NCBI RefSeq assembly: GCF_009192995.1
Contig: NZ_SDID01000002.1
Span: 124,001-188,000, forward strand
Reading direction: 5' to 3'
DNA length: 64,000 nucleotides
Origin: Sulfurimonas indica
GTDB taxonomy: Bacteria; Campylobacterota; Campylobacteria; Campylobacterales; Sulfurimonadaceae
Position 1 is the first letter of the stretch, and each line of letters opens with the position of its first letter. Positions 35,443 through 44,385 of the stretch are shown in pieces. The position numbers and the translations under genes are program-made. The notes under the pieces were generated by a model. It ran no database searches and was not told the origin of the DNA. It saw only the letters and a list, made by a program, of their open reading frames with translations.

Positions 35443-35771
35443 GCTCTATGGGAGATAACTCCCTCCGGTGTTTGGAGGGAGATTTCTATCTCGATTTCAA
35501 AATACTCACTGAGTGTAAGCGGCGTGAAGTTTATATCTTCAAAAGCCGCTTTTTTTGCTCCTACTACGATATTGTCAAGTAGTGAGAGATGCGCCATATC
35601 CTCATAATAGCCACGTAGTTCATCATCCAAAAAAATCTTAAGCGTTATCGGCAGTGTTTCACCTAAAAGTGGATACTCTTTTAAAAGTGCCTTTTTATCT
35701 ATACTGTTTTTTGACTGCAGGACTTCGATGATAGAGTCATGAGCCAGTTGAATAAGAAGCGGATGATTCAT
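35439..35771 (-). CDS. Minimal AMMECR1-like domain protein
   Basis: A 110-residue protein of unknown function. Residues 48-103 (DDELRGYYEDMAHLSLLDNI, then GAKKAAFEDINFTPLTLSEY, then FEIEIEISLQTPEG) follow the core of the AMMECR1 family: an LRG motif, a helix with AAFxDxxFxPL, and an IEIEIS strand. The normal family motif LRGCIG is here LRGYYE, and the second half of the domain (ending with LPQV-type and KAGL-type motifs) is missing because the frame stops just after TPEGVISHRA. It overlaps the antiporter gene by 4 bases (ATGA), so it is probably translated as such. Assignment is by eye. Confidence 0.6.
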   Translation of the reverse strand: MNHPLLIQLAHDSIIEVLQSKNSIDKKALLKEYPLLGETLPITLKIFLDDELRGYYEDMAHLSLLDNIVVGAKKAAFEDINFTPLTLSEYFEIEIEISLQTPEGVISHRA

Positions 35772-36946
35772 GCGAGACTCTTTTGCTCTTCTTTACTTTT
35801 GTAAATATTAATGAGCTTGATCATAATCATAACACTGATGACTTGAAAGAGGGCCGCTAAAATGAAGGCATAGTAGTGTAGTTTATCAATTGAGTTGGCA
35901 GTGTAGGCAAGTGTTGCCATCGCGATAAGAAGCGTAAGCGGCATTGCATGAGAGAGACCAAGTAAAAGAGAATCCCAAACTCCTAAGTCTTTGATAAAAA
36001 CCAAAGAGGCGAAAACACGCATCAAAATCATAACAACGGTAATAATGACTGCCTTTTCAATAAGTCCAGTAAGTAAAAGTGCATCCAAGTTAAATGAGCT
36101 TCCAATGTGAATAAAAAAGATAGGAATCAAAAGTCCAAAACCAAAAGAGGCGAGTTTTTCAGGAAGCTCATGTTTATGCTCAAAAAAAGTTGGGATGAAG
36201 ATACCAGCCAAGAAAGCCCCAAATGCAAGCTCAAGATGCAGGTAGAGCATAGCCCCGACAAGTAGAAAAAAGATACCCATACTTAGACGAATATCTTGTT
36301 CTTTATTATCTTCATGTGGCATAAGTGCGAGTGAGACCTTTGGAAACCACCAAAAAAGTAGCTGCATCGCACGAAAAATAAGAAACATAAAAAAGATAAA
36401 GGCAATGAGCGCCATAATCGTTTGAAAAAGCCCAAGTCCAATACCAGACTGTAGAGCAGCTGAGGTAATTGTTAAAATCACGATACTTACTACTTCACCG
36501 ATACCACCAACGGTCATCGAAAGTGTAATCCACGGGGTTTTACCATACTCTTTTGCCAAAGAAGCTACAAGCCCGACAGAGATAAGCGGCAGAAGCACCA
36601 TAAAGATTTTTCCAAGATGAAACTGCATGGAAAAGGCGATGGAGAAGAGGTATAAAAAAGTCAGATAGAGTGCTACTTTTTTAATGGTGTGTGTTGGTGT
36701 TTTAAGTACGTTTTTAAGATTAATCTCTGTCCCGGCTATAAACATCAGGTATAAAAATCCAAGCTCCGCAACAATGTCAAAAAGGTGTTCATTATGTAAG
36801 AAACCGACATAACCAAGTAAAGAGCCTAAGATGATCTCAATAGGGGTAGTAGGGAGCTTGAGACTCTTTGCAATAAAAGGAGAGAACATAATGATAAGCG
36901 ATATTGTTGTAATTAAAACAATGTTATCGCTTAGAGTTTGTGTCAT
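35768..36946 (-). CDS. Cation:proton antiporter, CPA2 family
   Basis: A 392-residue integral membrane protein with about 12-13 helices matching the Na_H_Exchanger/KefB fold. LGFLYLMFIAGTEINLKNVL is the typical helix 3-4 segment; LAFGAFLAGIFIPTF carries the conserved AxxAG region; the C-terminus is short and lacks the TrkA-N (RCK) regulatory domain of KefB/KefC. It should exchange K+ or Na+ for H+. It follows bioB by 4 bases and overlaps the AMMECR1-like gene. Confidence 0.9.
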   Translation of the reverse strand: MTQTLSDNIVLITTISLIIMFSPFIAKSLKLPTTPIEIILGSLLGYVGFLHNEHLFDIVAELGFLYLMFIAGTEINLKNVLKTPTHTIKKVALYLTFLYLFSIAFSMQFHLGKIFMVLLPLISVGLVASLAKEYGKTPWITLSMTVGGIGEVVSIVILTITSAALQSGIGLGLFQTIMALIAFIFFMFLIFRAMQLLFWWFPKVSLALMPHEDNKEQDIRLSMGIFFLLVGAMLYLHLELAFGAFLAGIFIPTFFEHKHELPEKLASFGFGLLIPIFFIHIGSSFNLDALLLTGLIEKAVIITVVMILMRVFASLVFIKDLGVWDSLLLGLSHAMPLTLLIAMATLAYTANSIDKLHYYAFILAALFQVISVMIMIKLINIYKSKEEQKSLA

Positions 36947-36950
36947 AATC

Positions 36951-37799
36951 TTAGCCTGTTACACTCTTAGCAATGTCAAGTCCTAAAGAGTCTAGCATTT
37001 CAAGGTCTTTATTCATTGCTCTTCCAGCAGTTGTCAGGTAGTTACCGATGACAATGGAGTTCGCACCTGCATCAAAGATCTCATTTTGACGCTCACCAAA
37101 CATAAGTTCACGTCCACCTGCAACCATAATACGCTGAGCTTGAGGAATCATCTGGCGTGTCAGCTTGATAAGTGAGAGTGCCTCATCGACTGTAAGCGGA
37201 TTGGGTGAGAGTTGCAGTGCTTCATTGTGATGATAGAAGTTAATCGGTACAGAAGTAGGGTTCAGTGATGCTAGAGACTCTAGCATAGAGATTCTGTCCT
37301 CCTCGGACTCTCCAAGACCAAAGATTCCGCCGGTGATGAGAACCATACCCGCTTTATTTACATTTTGACAAGTCTCATAACGCTCACTCCATGGGTGTGT
37401 TGTACAGATTTGTGGATAAAAGGCCTCACTGGTTTCAAGATTATGATTATAGGCTTTGATACCTGCTTCTTTTAAAACTAGAAGTTGCTCTAATGTTGCC
37501 GTCCCATTGCAGGCGATGAGGCGTAGTTGGGGTGCAACTTTTTGGACTGCGTGAGCCACTTCACAGACAAAGTTAAGTGTTTTATCGTTAAGTCCTTTGT
37601 CGGCAGTGACCAAGCAAAATCCAAGTGCTCCGTTATCTCGTGCTGCAATAGCTTCTTTTTGAATCTCTTCAATTGGTTTCTGTATGTAACGCTCGATATC
37701 TGCTTTATAGCGGACACTCTGTGAACAAAATTTACAATCTTCTTTACATGTACCGCTGTTAATATTACAGATGGAACATAAAAATATCTTTTTATCCAC
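36951..37799 (-). CDS. bioB: Biotin synthase
   Basis: BioB is a radical SAM enzyme that inserts sulfur into dethiobiotin. The N-terminal CKEDCKFC holds the CxxxCxxC ligands for the SAM [4Fe-4S] cluster; further motifs are NLETSEAFYP, GGIFGLGES and INFYHHNEA. AGGRELMFG contains the Arg that ligates the auxiliary [2Fe-2S] cluster. The start is GTG 37799 with an AAAGG site. At 282 residues it is short compared with E. coli (346), as in other Campylobacterota. It sits between a YfcE-like phosphodiesterase gene and the antiporter. Confidence 0.92.
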   Translation of the reverse strand: MDKKIFLCSICNINSGTCKEDCKFCSQSVRYKADIERYIQKPIEEIQKEAIAARDNGALGFCLVTADKGLNDKTLNFVCEVAHAVQKVAPQLRLIACNGTATLEQLLVLKEAGIKAYNHNLETSEAFYPQICTTHPWSERYETCQNVNKAGMVLITGGIFGLGESEEDRISMLESLASLNPTSVPINFYHHNEALQLSPNPLTVDEALSLIKLTRQMIPQAQRIMVAGGRELMFGERQNEIFDAGANSIVIGNYLTTAGRAMNKDLEMLDSLGLDIAKSVTG

Positions 37800-37804
37800 T
37801 ATTT

Positions 37805-38317
37805 TTACCTTTTAAATTCATAACTCTTCTTGAGAGAAAACTCATCTTTTTTCTTTTGAGTATAGTAGTTTACTATAAATTTGTTTGATTTAACTTCAAG
37901 TATGGCACACTCCGAGAGTGCTTTTTTCCTTGCACAAACTTCACCGGGGTTAAGATAAAGTGACCCACCTTTAAACTCTACTTCAAACTGATGTGTATGT
38001 CCAAAGATGATAACTTCTGCATCAGGTGTCATATAAAATGGAAGATGCATTAGTTTGAAAGTAGTCTCTGCAAGTTTGAAATAGTAAGGTTCTTGAACAA
38101 GATGATAATTGTTGTGATGGTGCACTAAATGAGCATCATTATTTCCATAGACTGCGATGTAGCGTTTACCACAGTTTGCTAGAAGCTCAAGTATCTCATG
38201 TTCAACGATATCACCAGCATGAATGATAAACTCAGCTCCATTTTCTACAAGAAAATCAAGGGCTTTTTTTGCCTTGTTGATTTTAGAGTGGGTATCTGAG
38301 AGCAGACCTATCTTCAT
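37805..38317 (-). CDS. YfcE/MJ0936-family metallophosphoesterase
   Basis: A 170-residue calcineurin-like phosphodiesterase with all metal blocks: LLSDTHSK, IIHAGDIVE, VYGNNDA, MHLPFY and FGHTHQ. Family members hydrolyse model phosphodiesters with Mn2+; the natural substrate is unknown. It is a single-domain cytoplasmic protein with no signal. It follows topA by 2 bases and precedes bioB by 5, so topA, this gene, bioB and the antiporter form one run. Confidence 0.9.
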   Translation of the reverse strand: MKIGLLSDTHSKINKAKKALDFLVENGAEFIIHAGDIVEHEILELLANCGKRYIAVYGNNDAHLVHHHNNYHLVQEPYYFKLAETTFKLMHLPFYMTPDAEVIIFGHTHQFEVEFKGGSLYLNPGEVCARKKALSECAILEVKSNKFIVNYYTQKKKDEFSLKKSYEFKR

Positions 38318-38319
38318 AA

Positions 38320-40551
38320 CTATTTTTGCTCGTCTATCTCTTGGCGTGGAGTACGTGCTTTACATTTGACACACTCATATACTTCTTTGTTTCTGTATGT
38401 ACGTGGTGCTAAAACACCAGAACAATCCTTCTCTTTACATTTGATAGTAGTTGGTTCAAACTTAGAGATAAATTTACAATCAGGATAGTTCTCACATCCC
38501 CAAAAAGGTCCTCTACGTGAGTTTTTAAGTGAAATTTTTCCACCACAGTCAGGACAAGGTGTCTCACTTACCTTTTCTTCAACATTTATGCTTTTTGTAT
38601 TTTTACACTCTGGGTAGTTAGAACATGCTAAAAACTGACCGTTACGACCGTTTTTAACAATCATATCAGAACCACACTTCTCACATTTGTCTTCTGCGGT
38701 TTGTTCTTTTTTCTCTACCGGGTTCCCCTCTTCATCACACTGCTCTGTGTATTTACATTTAGGAAAGCCGCTACAGGCGATGAACTGGCCAAAACGACCT
38801 GAGCGAAGGAGCAGTTCCGAACCACATTTAGGACAGTTACGCCCTAACGGTTTAGCAACTTTAAGTGATACTATCTTCTCTTTTCCCTCTTCTATCTGTT
38901 TCATAAACTCTTCATAGAAGTCAATTAAAAGCTTTTGCCAATCCTCTTTACCTTCTGCAATCTCATCGAGTTTTTCCTCCATTGTTGCCGTAAAGTTGAT
39001 ATCTACAATGTTAGGAAAGTGTTTCTCTAAAATCTCTGTTACAGTAAAAGCAACTTCTGTAGGAATGATCTGTTTTTTCTCTATCGTCACATAAGTACGG
39101 TTTGAAAGTGTTGCAATTGTCGGTGCATAAGTTGATGGACGACCAACACCTTCGGTCTCAAGCTTTTTAATCAGACTAGCTTCTGAGTAACGTGCCGGAG
39201 GTTCCGTGAAATGCTGCTCTGGTTTGATGCTTTGAATCTCTGCTTTGTCACCCTCTTTGAGAGTTGGAAGGAGTTTATCTTTGTCTTCTGTACCTGTTAC
39301 TGCATAAAAACCGTCAAAAATGAGTTTTCTACCACTTGCACGGTATTCATTTTCATTGCCTCTAAAGATGATACTTTGTTGCTCAAAAAGTGCATCTTCC
39401 ATCTGACATGCCATAAAACGCTCATAGATAAGACGGTAGAGTTTTATCTCATCTGGTTTAAGATATTTTACTGCTACCTCTGGAGTAAACTGAAGCATAG
39501 TAGGGCGAATAGCCTCGTGAGCTTCTTGAGCACCTTTTGCTTTTTTCGTATAAACTTTCGGATTTTTCGGAAGATATTTTTTACCGTAACGATTCTCAAT
39601 GATGCCGCGAACTGCACCAACAGCTTCGCTTGCGAGATTGAGTGAATCAGTTCTCATGTATGTGATGACCCCTGATGTACCATCTGGAGTTTTTACACCC
39701 TCATAGAGAGTTTGTGCAATCATCATCGTCTTTTTTGGAGTAAACCCGAGCTTACTAGATGCAGTCTGCTGCAGTGTTGAGGTCATAAATGGTGGAGGCG
39801 TCGAACTTTTTCTCTGTTTTGTCTCAATCTTTGCTATTGTAAAATCATCAGCTTTGACACTTGCTGTAATTGCATCAGCTTGTTCTTTGTTCTCTATAGA
39901 GAGTTTTGAGAGCTTTTTACCTTTATGCACGATGAGATTTGCATCGATGTTTGTTTTAAAAACAGTATCGATTGACCAGTACTCTTGTGGTACAAATGCT
40001 TTTATCTCACGTTCACGATCTACTACAAGTTTGAGTGTTGAACTCTGAACACGTCCACCACTAAGACCTTTTTGAATCTTTGAGGCCAAAAGAGGAGAGA
40101 GTTTATAACCTACTATACGATCAAGAAGACGACGAGCCTGTTGAGCATTTACCATTTTCATATCAATCTTGCGCGCAGACTCTAAAGCGTGTTTTATAGC
40201 ACCTTTTGTAATCTCGTGAAAGACAATACGTGGTAGTTCCTCTGGATCTTTTTTGATTGCATGTGCAATATGCCACCCAATAGCTTCTCCTTCGCGATCC
40301 TCATCGGTCGCGATATAGATAGTATCAGCCTTTTTGGCTTTTTCGCGTATCTCTTTAACGGTTGGAGCATTCTCTTTTGCTACAGAGTATTTTGGAATGA
40401 TTTGATGATGTTCTTCATCTATGGTGATTCCAAAACGGGATTTTGGCAGGTCGCGGATGTGCCCTTTTGATGCTATTACATCATAACCCTTGCCCAAAAA
40501 GTTCTTGATTGTACGAGCTTTAGCAGGTGATTCGACGATAATTAAGTTCAA
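38320..40551 (-). CDS. topA: DNA topoisomerase I
   Basis: TopA relaxes negative supercoils. The 743-residue protein has the TOPRIM domain (MNLIIVESPAKARTIKNFLG; ATDEDREGEAIGWH with the DxD/E metal site), the catalytic Tyr in SGVITYMRTDS (about 300), the RYSEASLIKKLE block (about 455), and four C-terminal zinc-ribbon segments from about 570 (CPKCGSELL, CEKCGSDMI, CPDCGGKIS, and CKEKDCSGVL). On the minus strand ATACTATATATAG precedes it and likely contains the -10 box. It is first in a run with a phosphodiesterase, bioB and an antiporter. Confidence 0.97.
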   Translation of the reverse strand: MNLIIVESPAKARTIKNFLGKGYDVIASKGHIRDLPKSRFGITIDEEHHQIIPKYSVAKENAPTVKEIREKAKKADTIYIATDEDREGEAIGWHIAHAIKKDPEELPRIVFHEITKGAIKHALESARKIDMKMVNAQQARRLLDRIVGYKLSPLLASKIQKGLSGGRVQSSTLKLVVDREREIKAFVPQEYWSIDTVFKTNIDANLIVHKGKKLSKLSIENKEQADAITASVKADDFTIAKIETKQRKSSTPPPFMTSTLQQTASSKLGFTPKKTMMIAQTLYEGVKTPDGTSGVITYMRTDSLNLASEAVGAVRGIIENRYGKKYLPKNPKVYTKKAKGAQEAHEAIRPTMLQFTPEVAVKYLKPDEIKLYRLIYERFMACQMEDALFEQQSIIFRGNENEYRASGRKLIFDGFYAVTGTEDKDKLLPTLKEGDKAEIQSIKPEQHFTEPPARYSEASLIKKLETEGVGRPSTYAPTIATLSNRTYVTIEKKQIIPTEVAFTVTEILEKHFPNIVDINFTATMEEKLDEIAEGKEDWQKLLIDFYEEFMKQIEEGKEKIVSLKVAKPLGRNCPKCGSELLLRSGRFGQFIACSGFPKCKYTEQCDEEGNPVEKKEQTAEDKCEKCGSDMIVKNGRNGQFLACSNYPECKNTKSINVEEKVSETPCPDCGGKISLKNSRRGPFWGCENYPDCKFISKFEPTTIKCKEKDCSGVLAPRTYRNKEVYECVKCKARTPRQEIDEQK

Positions 40552-40652
40552 TACGTTCTTCCTATATATAGTATAGTGATTTGTTTTTTGATTGTGGAAG
40601 TGTACCTAAAAAATATAAAATTGTAAAAATTAAAAAAAATTTCTAAAATTTC

Positions 40653-40679
40653 TAAAGTTATTTTTTTGGCTGACGATAT
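40653..40679 (+). promoter_or_regulatory. Sigma28 (FliA) promoter of flagellin
   Basis: TAAA (40653-40656), exactly 15 bases, then GACGATAT (40672-40679): a near-consensus flagellar late promoter. It is 79 bases before the flagellin ATG, leaving a leader of about 70 bases. Confidence 0.8.
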
Positions 40680-40758
40680 TGTTATAGTCTCGGGCAAGGA
40701 TGCCTAAAGATAAATAAAAAATAAGAGTTTTTAACTCTTCCATAGAAAAGGATTTATT

Positions 40759-41568
40759 ATGGGTTTTAGAATTAACACAAACATCGGTGCGATGGATGCG
40801 TGGCGTAATGCTACAATGAATAACATTCAGCTTGATAAAAGTTTGAATAGATTATCTTCAGGTTTAAGAATCAACCGTGCTGCTGATGATTCAGCTGGTT
40901 TGGCAATTGCTGATAAACTCTCAGCTCAGTCTCAAGGTCTGGGGCAAGCGATGAGAAATGCAAATGATGCAATCGGTCTTATTCAGACTGCTGATGGTGC
41001 ATTGCAAGAGTATACAAATATTGCTCAGCGTATTAGAACACTTGCAGTTCAAGCTGCCAATGATACGCAAGATACTGCTTCAAGAAGCTATATCCAAACT
41101 GAGATTGATCGTCTTATCAGTTCTGCTAGCTTTATCAATACACAAACTAAATTTAATGGTAAATCTATCTTTACAGATAGTAGTTTTACTTTCCACGTTG
41201 GTGCTTATGAGGGTGAAGTTACAAAAACTACAATTGATTCTATGACAGCATCAAGTGTTTTAGGTTCTGCAAATGTTAGCGTTCAGTCTGCTGCTGAAGC
41301 GACAATCAGTGCAATGGATGGTGCAATTGCAACAATCGATACACTAAGAGCAAAATTAGGTGCTGCACAAAACCAACTTGAATCTACAGTTAGAAATAAC
41401 TCTATAGCACAAGTTAATATTACTGCTGCTGAATCTCAAATTCGTGATGTTGACTTTGCTGCTGAGTCTGCAAACTTCAACAAAAGAAATATCTTAGCAC
41501 AATCTGGTTCATATGCAATGAGTCAGGCGAATGCTGTACAACAAAACGTGCTTAGATTATTACAGTAG
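40759..41568 (+). CDS. Flagellin (short form)
   Basis: A 269-residue filament protein. The N-terminal D0/D1 helices (MGFRINTNIGAMDAWRNATM; SLNRLSSGLRINRAADDSAG) and C-terminal D1/D0 helices (ESQIRDVDFAAESANFNKRN; QANAVQQNVLRLLQ) are complete, but the variable centre is only about 50 residues, so there is essentially no D2/D3. It has a sigma28 promoter, AAAAGGA before ATG 40759, and highly biased codons. The neighbouring legionaminic acid and Maf genes on the opposite strand suggest its Ser/Thr residues are glycosylated; candidates lie around SSFTFHVGAYEG and TKTTIDSMTASS. Confidence 0.95.
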   Translation: MGFRINTNIGAMDAWRNATMNNIQLDKSLNRLSSGLRINRAADDSAGLAIADKLSAQSQGLGQAMRNANDAIGLIQTADGALQEYTNIAQRIRTLAVQAANDTQDTASRSYIQTEIDRLISSASFINTQTKFNGKSIFTDSSFTFHVGAYEGEVTKTTIDSMTASSVLGSANVSVQSAAEATISAMDGAIATIDTLRAKLGAAQNQLESTVRNNSIAQVNITAAESQIRDVDFAAESANFNKRNILAQSGSYAMSQANAVQQNVLRLLQ

Positions 41569-41663
41569 TAATAATCGCTAAAACAAGGCTTTAGCCTTGT
41601 GAGCAAGTTTCTTTAGAAAATGTACTTCGTCTACTTCAGTAGTAAAGTGTAACATTTCTTTAA

Positions 41664-41690
41664 AACTAAGCCTTTTTGGCTTAGTTTTTT
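41664..41690 (+). terminator. Intrinsic terminator after flagellin
   Basis: AACTAAGCC (41664-41672) pairs with GGCTTAGTT (41678-41686), followed by a run of T. It overlaps the stop codon of the convergent maf gene. A second hairpin without a T-run, ACAAGGCT (41583-41590) with AGCCTTGT (41593-41600), lies just after the flagellin stop and may protect the mRNA 3' end. Confidence 0.8.
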
Positions 41691-43699
41691 TCTATCTCTT
41701 TTAAAAAATCTTCCAAATACTCTTTATAATATGTTATCAATCTAGTCAGTTGCGTAGTTAGCAGCTTACTAAGTTTTTTGATATGTTTTTTTGGATTATC
41801 AATCTCTTTTGTATTGATAAAATCAAAGATGTATCCGCTGACCATCTGTATGTAAAGACTAATGACTTTATCTGTATCCCCTACTTCATCTCTTCCATCT
41901 TCAGCTAAGATATCCATAAACAAGCCAAGAAGCTCATAATGAAATTTATCAAGAGAGCTAAAGTTTTTCTTTTGGAAAGAGTCAAGAAGATTTAAAATAT
42001 TTGTAGCATGCTCAACTCTTTGTTGAATGATTTTTATCTCATCATTTGATAAACCAATAGAAGAGAACTTCTTAAAAGCCTCCTGAAGCGATAAATCTGG
42101 TTTTTTTAGTGTATATTGAAGTTTAATATCTTCCATTTTTTTTGGACTTGCTTTGTAAATAGCAGCACCATTAGAGAGATTATATGTTTTTTGCTCATCT
42201 GATTGCAGTCTACTCAAAATTCCACGAAGTTCTGCTAAAGAAGCGATAAAGTGTGGTGTTGTTGGTACTTCATCTTGGAAGTTTCCTTCGGTGGTTAGTA
42301 CTGTGTCATGATAGTTGATATTTTCTTCTAAGTCAAGCACATGGTCAATATCAAGCTTTTTACTGTGAATATGTTCAGATAGATGTGTTTGCCCTGTGTC
42401 GGCATCAAGCGCCATATCAAGTCCAAGAGCATAGAACTCTTGAGCTTGGAATTTTACGGCAAGTGCATAGCTCATAATGCCAACATTGGAAGCTGTAAGT
42501 TGGCCATACCCTTTTTTTATAGTAGCTGCTGCTTGAAAAATATAGACATTCTCTTTTTCAAAAGCTTGCGCAAATTCTGGATAGGTAAAAGAGGCAAACA
42601 AAGCAATGGCGTCATTGAAAAAATCAATATTTTTAACATTTTCAAGGTGTTTCATACTCGCTTGAAATCCGTCAACATGAATGAGAATATCCGGTTTTAC
42701 ATTGTGTTTTTCTAAAAGACCCATAGTGGCACTAACGGCAATGATAGTAAAGTTATTTTGATGTTTTTCTACCCATTCTATGTTGTTTTGAAGTGATGGT
42801 CCTGCAGCGAGTAAAAGAACAGGATGTTTCTGTAAAAGAGCCATTTGGGAGAGAGCTTCAATATTTACATATTTATATCCATCTTTAATATAATCAAGTG
42901 GACGTAAATATATCTGCATAACAGCTGAGTGCGGAAACTTGAGATAATCTTGTGAGATGATCACACTATGGATAATTTTGAGCTTATCAGTAGAATGACT
43001 TAATAGTTGAAAATATTTTAGGTAATGGTTATAGATAGGCATTTCTCTTAAAAAGGCCTGGATTTTATAGCGAAAGATATCATTATCGTCAAAGATAGAG
43101 AAGATGAGTGTCGCACCATTGTTTGTCAACGCCTTATAATCTGTTACAAACAAAGAGAGATAAAAAAGTTCCAAGTCATCTTCTACGATAAAATATGTGT
43201 AAGCATTGATTTTCTCATGTACTTTCGTAAGATGGAGACCAAGCCCTACTCCCATAAAAATAAACTTATAGAGTTTTTTCATCGTTGTATCTTTGTTCGC
43301 AAACTGATTTGTATAGTTTACAATAGGTGCAATTGTGACAATTGCAGATTCCAAAGGGTTCATTTTTTCATATTTTTGAAGCATTTCTTCGCTAAAGGAA
43401 AGATCTCTAAAAGTTTCAAACAGGTTGTCTTTCTTGGAAAAATCAATATGCTCTTTCACCATCTGCGCATGCTTATTGCTATCCATATTATAGAGCCACT
43501 TTCCACTCTCAATCTCTACTACATCAAAGTAACCTTCTTCTTTATATTCGAGCTCATATCTTGGTGTGTAGTATTGATTTTGCAGTGCATTTTCAAAGGC
43601 TGTAAGTTGATTATAAAGACCTTGATATTCTGCTTGGAAGTAAAGCATATTATTTTTATAGGTGTTTTGCGCTTGGGTTTCGATTGAGGAGTTATCCAT
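41681..43699 (-). CDS. Maf-family motility accessory factor (flagellin nonulosonic acid transferase)
   Basis: A 672-residue DUF115/Maf protein. The core contains VLLLAAGPSLQNNIEWVEKH, IIAVSATMGLLEKHNVKPDI and LIHVDGFQ, the nucleotide-sugar-binding fold related to sialyltransferases and MptE, followed by FYALGLDMALD. Maf proteins transfer pseudaminic or legionaminic acid to flagellin Ser/Thr in the cytoplasm before export. It is the last gene of the eight-gene overlapping run and shares one base with legF. Its convergent neighbour is the flagellin gene. Confidence 0.9.
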   Translation of the reverse strand: MDNSSIETQAQNTYKNNMLYFQAEYQGLYNQLTAFENALQNQYYTPRYELEYKEEGYFDVVEIESGKWLYNMDSNKHAQMVKEHIDFSKKDNLFETFRDLSFSEEMLQKYEKMNPLESAIVTIAPIVNYTNQFANKDTTMKKLYKFIFMGVGLGLHLTKVHEKINAYTYFIVEDDLELFYLSLFVTDYKALTNNGATLIFSIFDDNDIFRYKIQAFLREMPIYNHYLKYFQLLSHSTDKLKIIHSVIISQDYLKFPHSAVMQIYLRPLDYIKDGYKYVNIEALSQMALLQKHPVLLLAAGPSLQNNIEWVEKHQNNFTIIAVSATMGLLEKHNVKPDILIHVDGFQASMKHLENVKNIDFFNDAIALFASFTYPEFAQAFEKENVYIFQAAATIKKGYGQLTASNVGIMSYALAVKFQAQEFYALGLDMALDADTGQTHLSEHIHSKKLDIDHVLDLEENINYHDTVLTTEGNFQDEVPTTPHFIASLAELRGILSRLQSDEQKTYNLSNGAAIYKASPKKMEDIKLQYTLKKPDLSLQEAFKKFSSIGLSNDEIKIIQQRVEHATNILNLLDSFQKKNFSSLDKFHYELLGLFMDILAEDGRDEVGDTDKVISLYIQMVSGYIFDFINTKEIDNPKKHIKKLSKLLTTQLTRLITYYKEYLEDFLKEIEKN

Positions 43700-44385
43700 T
43701 ACTTTCCTTGAATTAAAAATGTAGCAAAATCAAAATCGAGTTGTGTATCTATATCTACTGACTCTTTTTGGGGCATAATATAAGCATAAATATTTTTTTC
43801 TAAAAAAAATGTATCTTGTGTTAAGAGTAGCTCTGTTTTTGCTATATAAATTGCACCATTGAGTCTATAGTACTGTTTGAGTTCTTGACTACGTAAATTT
43901 AGCAATTTTTGGTCCAAAAATCCTGACATACTGTTGTTTTCTCCAAGAGTATTACTCCATAATGGAGAGTGCTCGACCTCACAAACAGATATGACAGCAT
44001 CAGCCTCTTGTTGAACTAATAATTCAATCGCTTCATCTATATGTTTTTTCTCACGTAAGGGACTTGTCGGTTGTAGAAGTACAACATAGTCATAACTGGA
44101 AAATATATTCAGGGTATGTTTGATAACATCTATGCTGCTAGCTGTATCATTGGCTAGTCTATCAGGCCTTTTAATAACTTGCAGAGCATTTTGTTTTGCT
44201 ATTGAGAGTATCTCATTATCATCGCTTGAGACAACTACTTCATCAAGATACCTACTCTTTTTAGCAGCCTCAATGCTCCATGTAATCAAGGGTTTCCCTG
44301 CTAATGGTAAGATATTTTTACGAGGAAGGCGTTTGCTACCACCTCGAGCAGGAATAACAGCTAAAAAAGTTTTACCATCAAGCAT
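43699..44385 (-). CDS. legF: CMP-N,N'-diacetyllegionaminic acid synthase (NeuA-like)
   Basis: A 228-residue cytidylyltransferase: AVIPARGGSKRLPRKNI is the CTP-binding loop, LQPTSPLREKKHIDEAI and YRLNGAIYIAKTELLL are typical of the NeuA/PseF/LegF group, and VDIDTQLDFDFA is the C-terminal metal motif. It activates a nonulosonic acid with CTP. The specific call as legF rests on its neighbours (legB, C, H, I, G and ptmE); PseF-like proteins look similar. Shares one base with ptmE upstream and with maf downstream. Confidence 0.83.
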   Translation of the reverse strand: MLDGKTFLAVIPARGGSKRLPRKNILPLAGKPLITWSIEAAKKSRYLDEVVVSSDDNEILSIAKQNALQVIKRPDRLANDTASSIDVIKHTLNIFSSYDYVVLLQPTSPLREKKHIDEAIELLVQQEADAVISVCEVEHSPLWSNTLGENNSMSGFLDQKLLNLRSQELKQYYRLNGAIYIAKTELLLTQDTFFLEKNIYAYIMPQKESVDIDTQLDFDFATFLIQGK

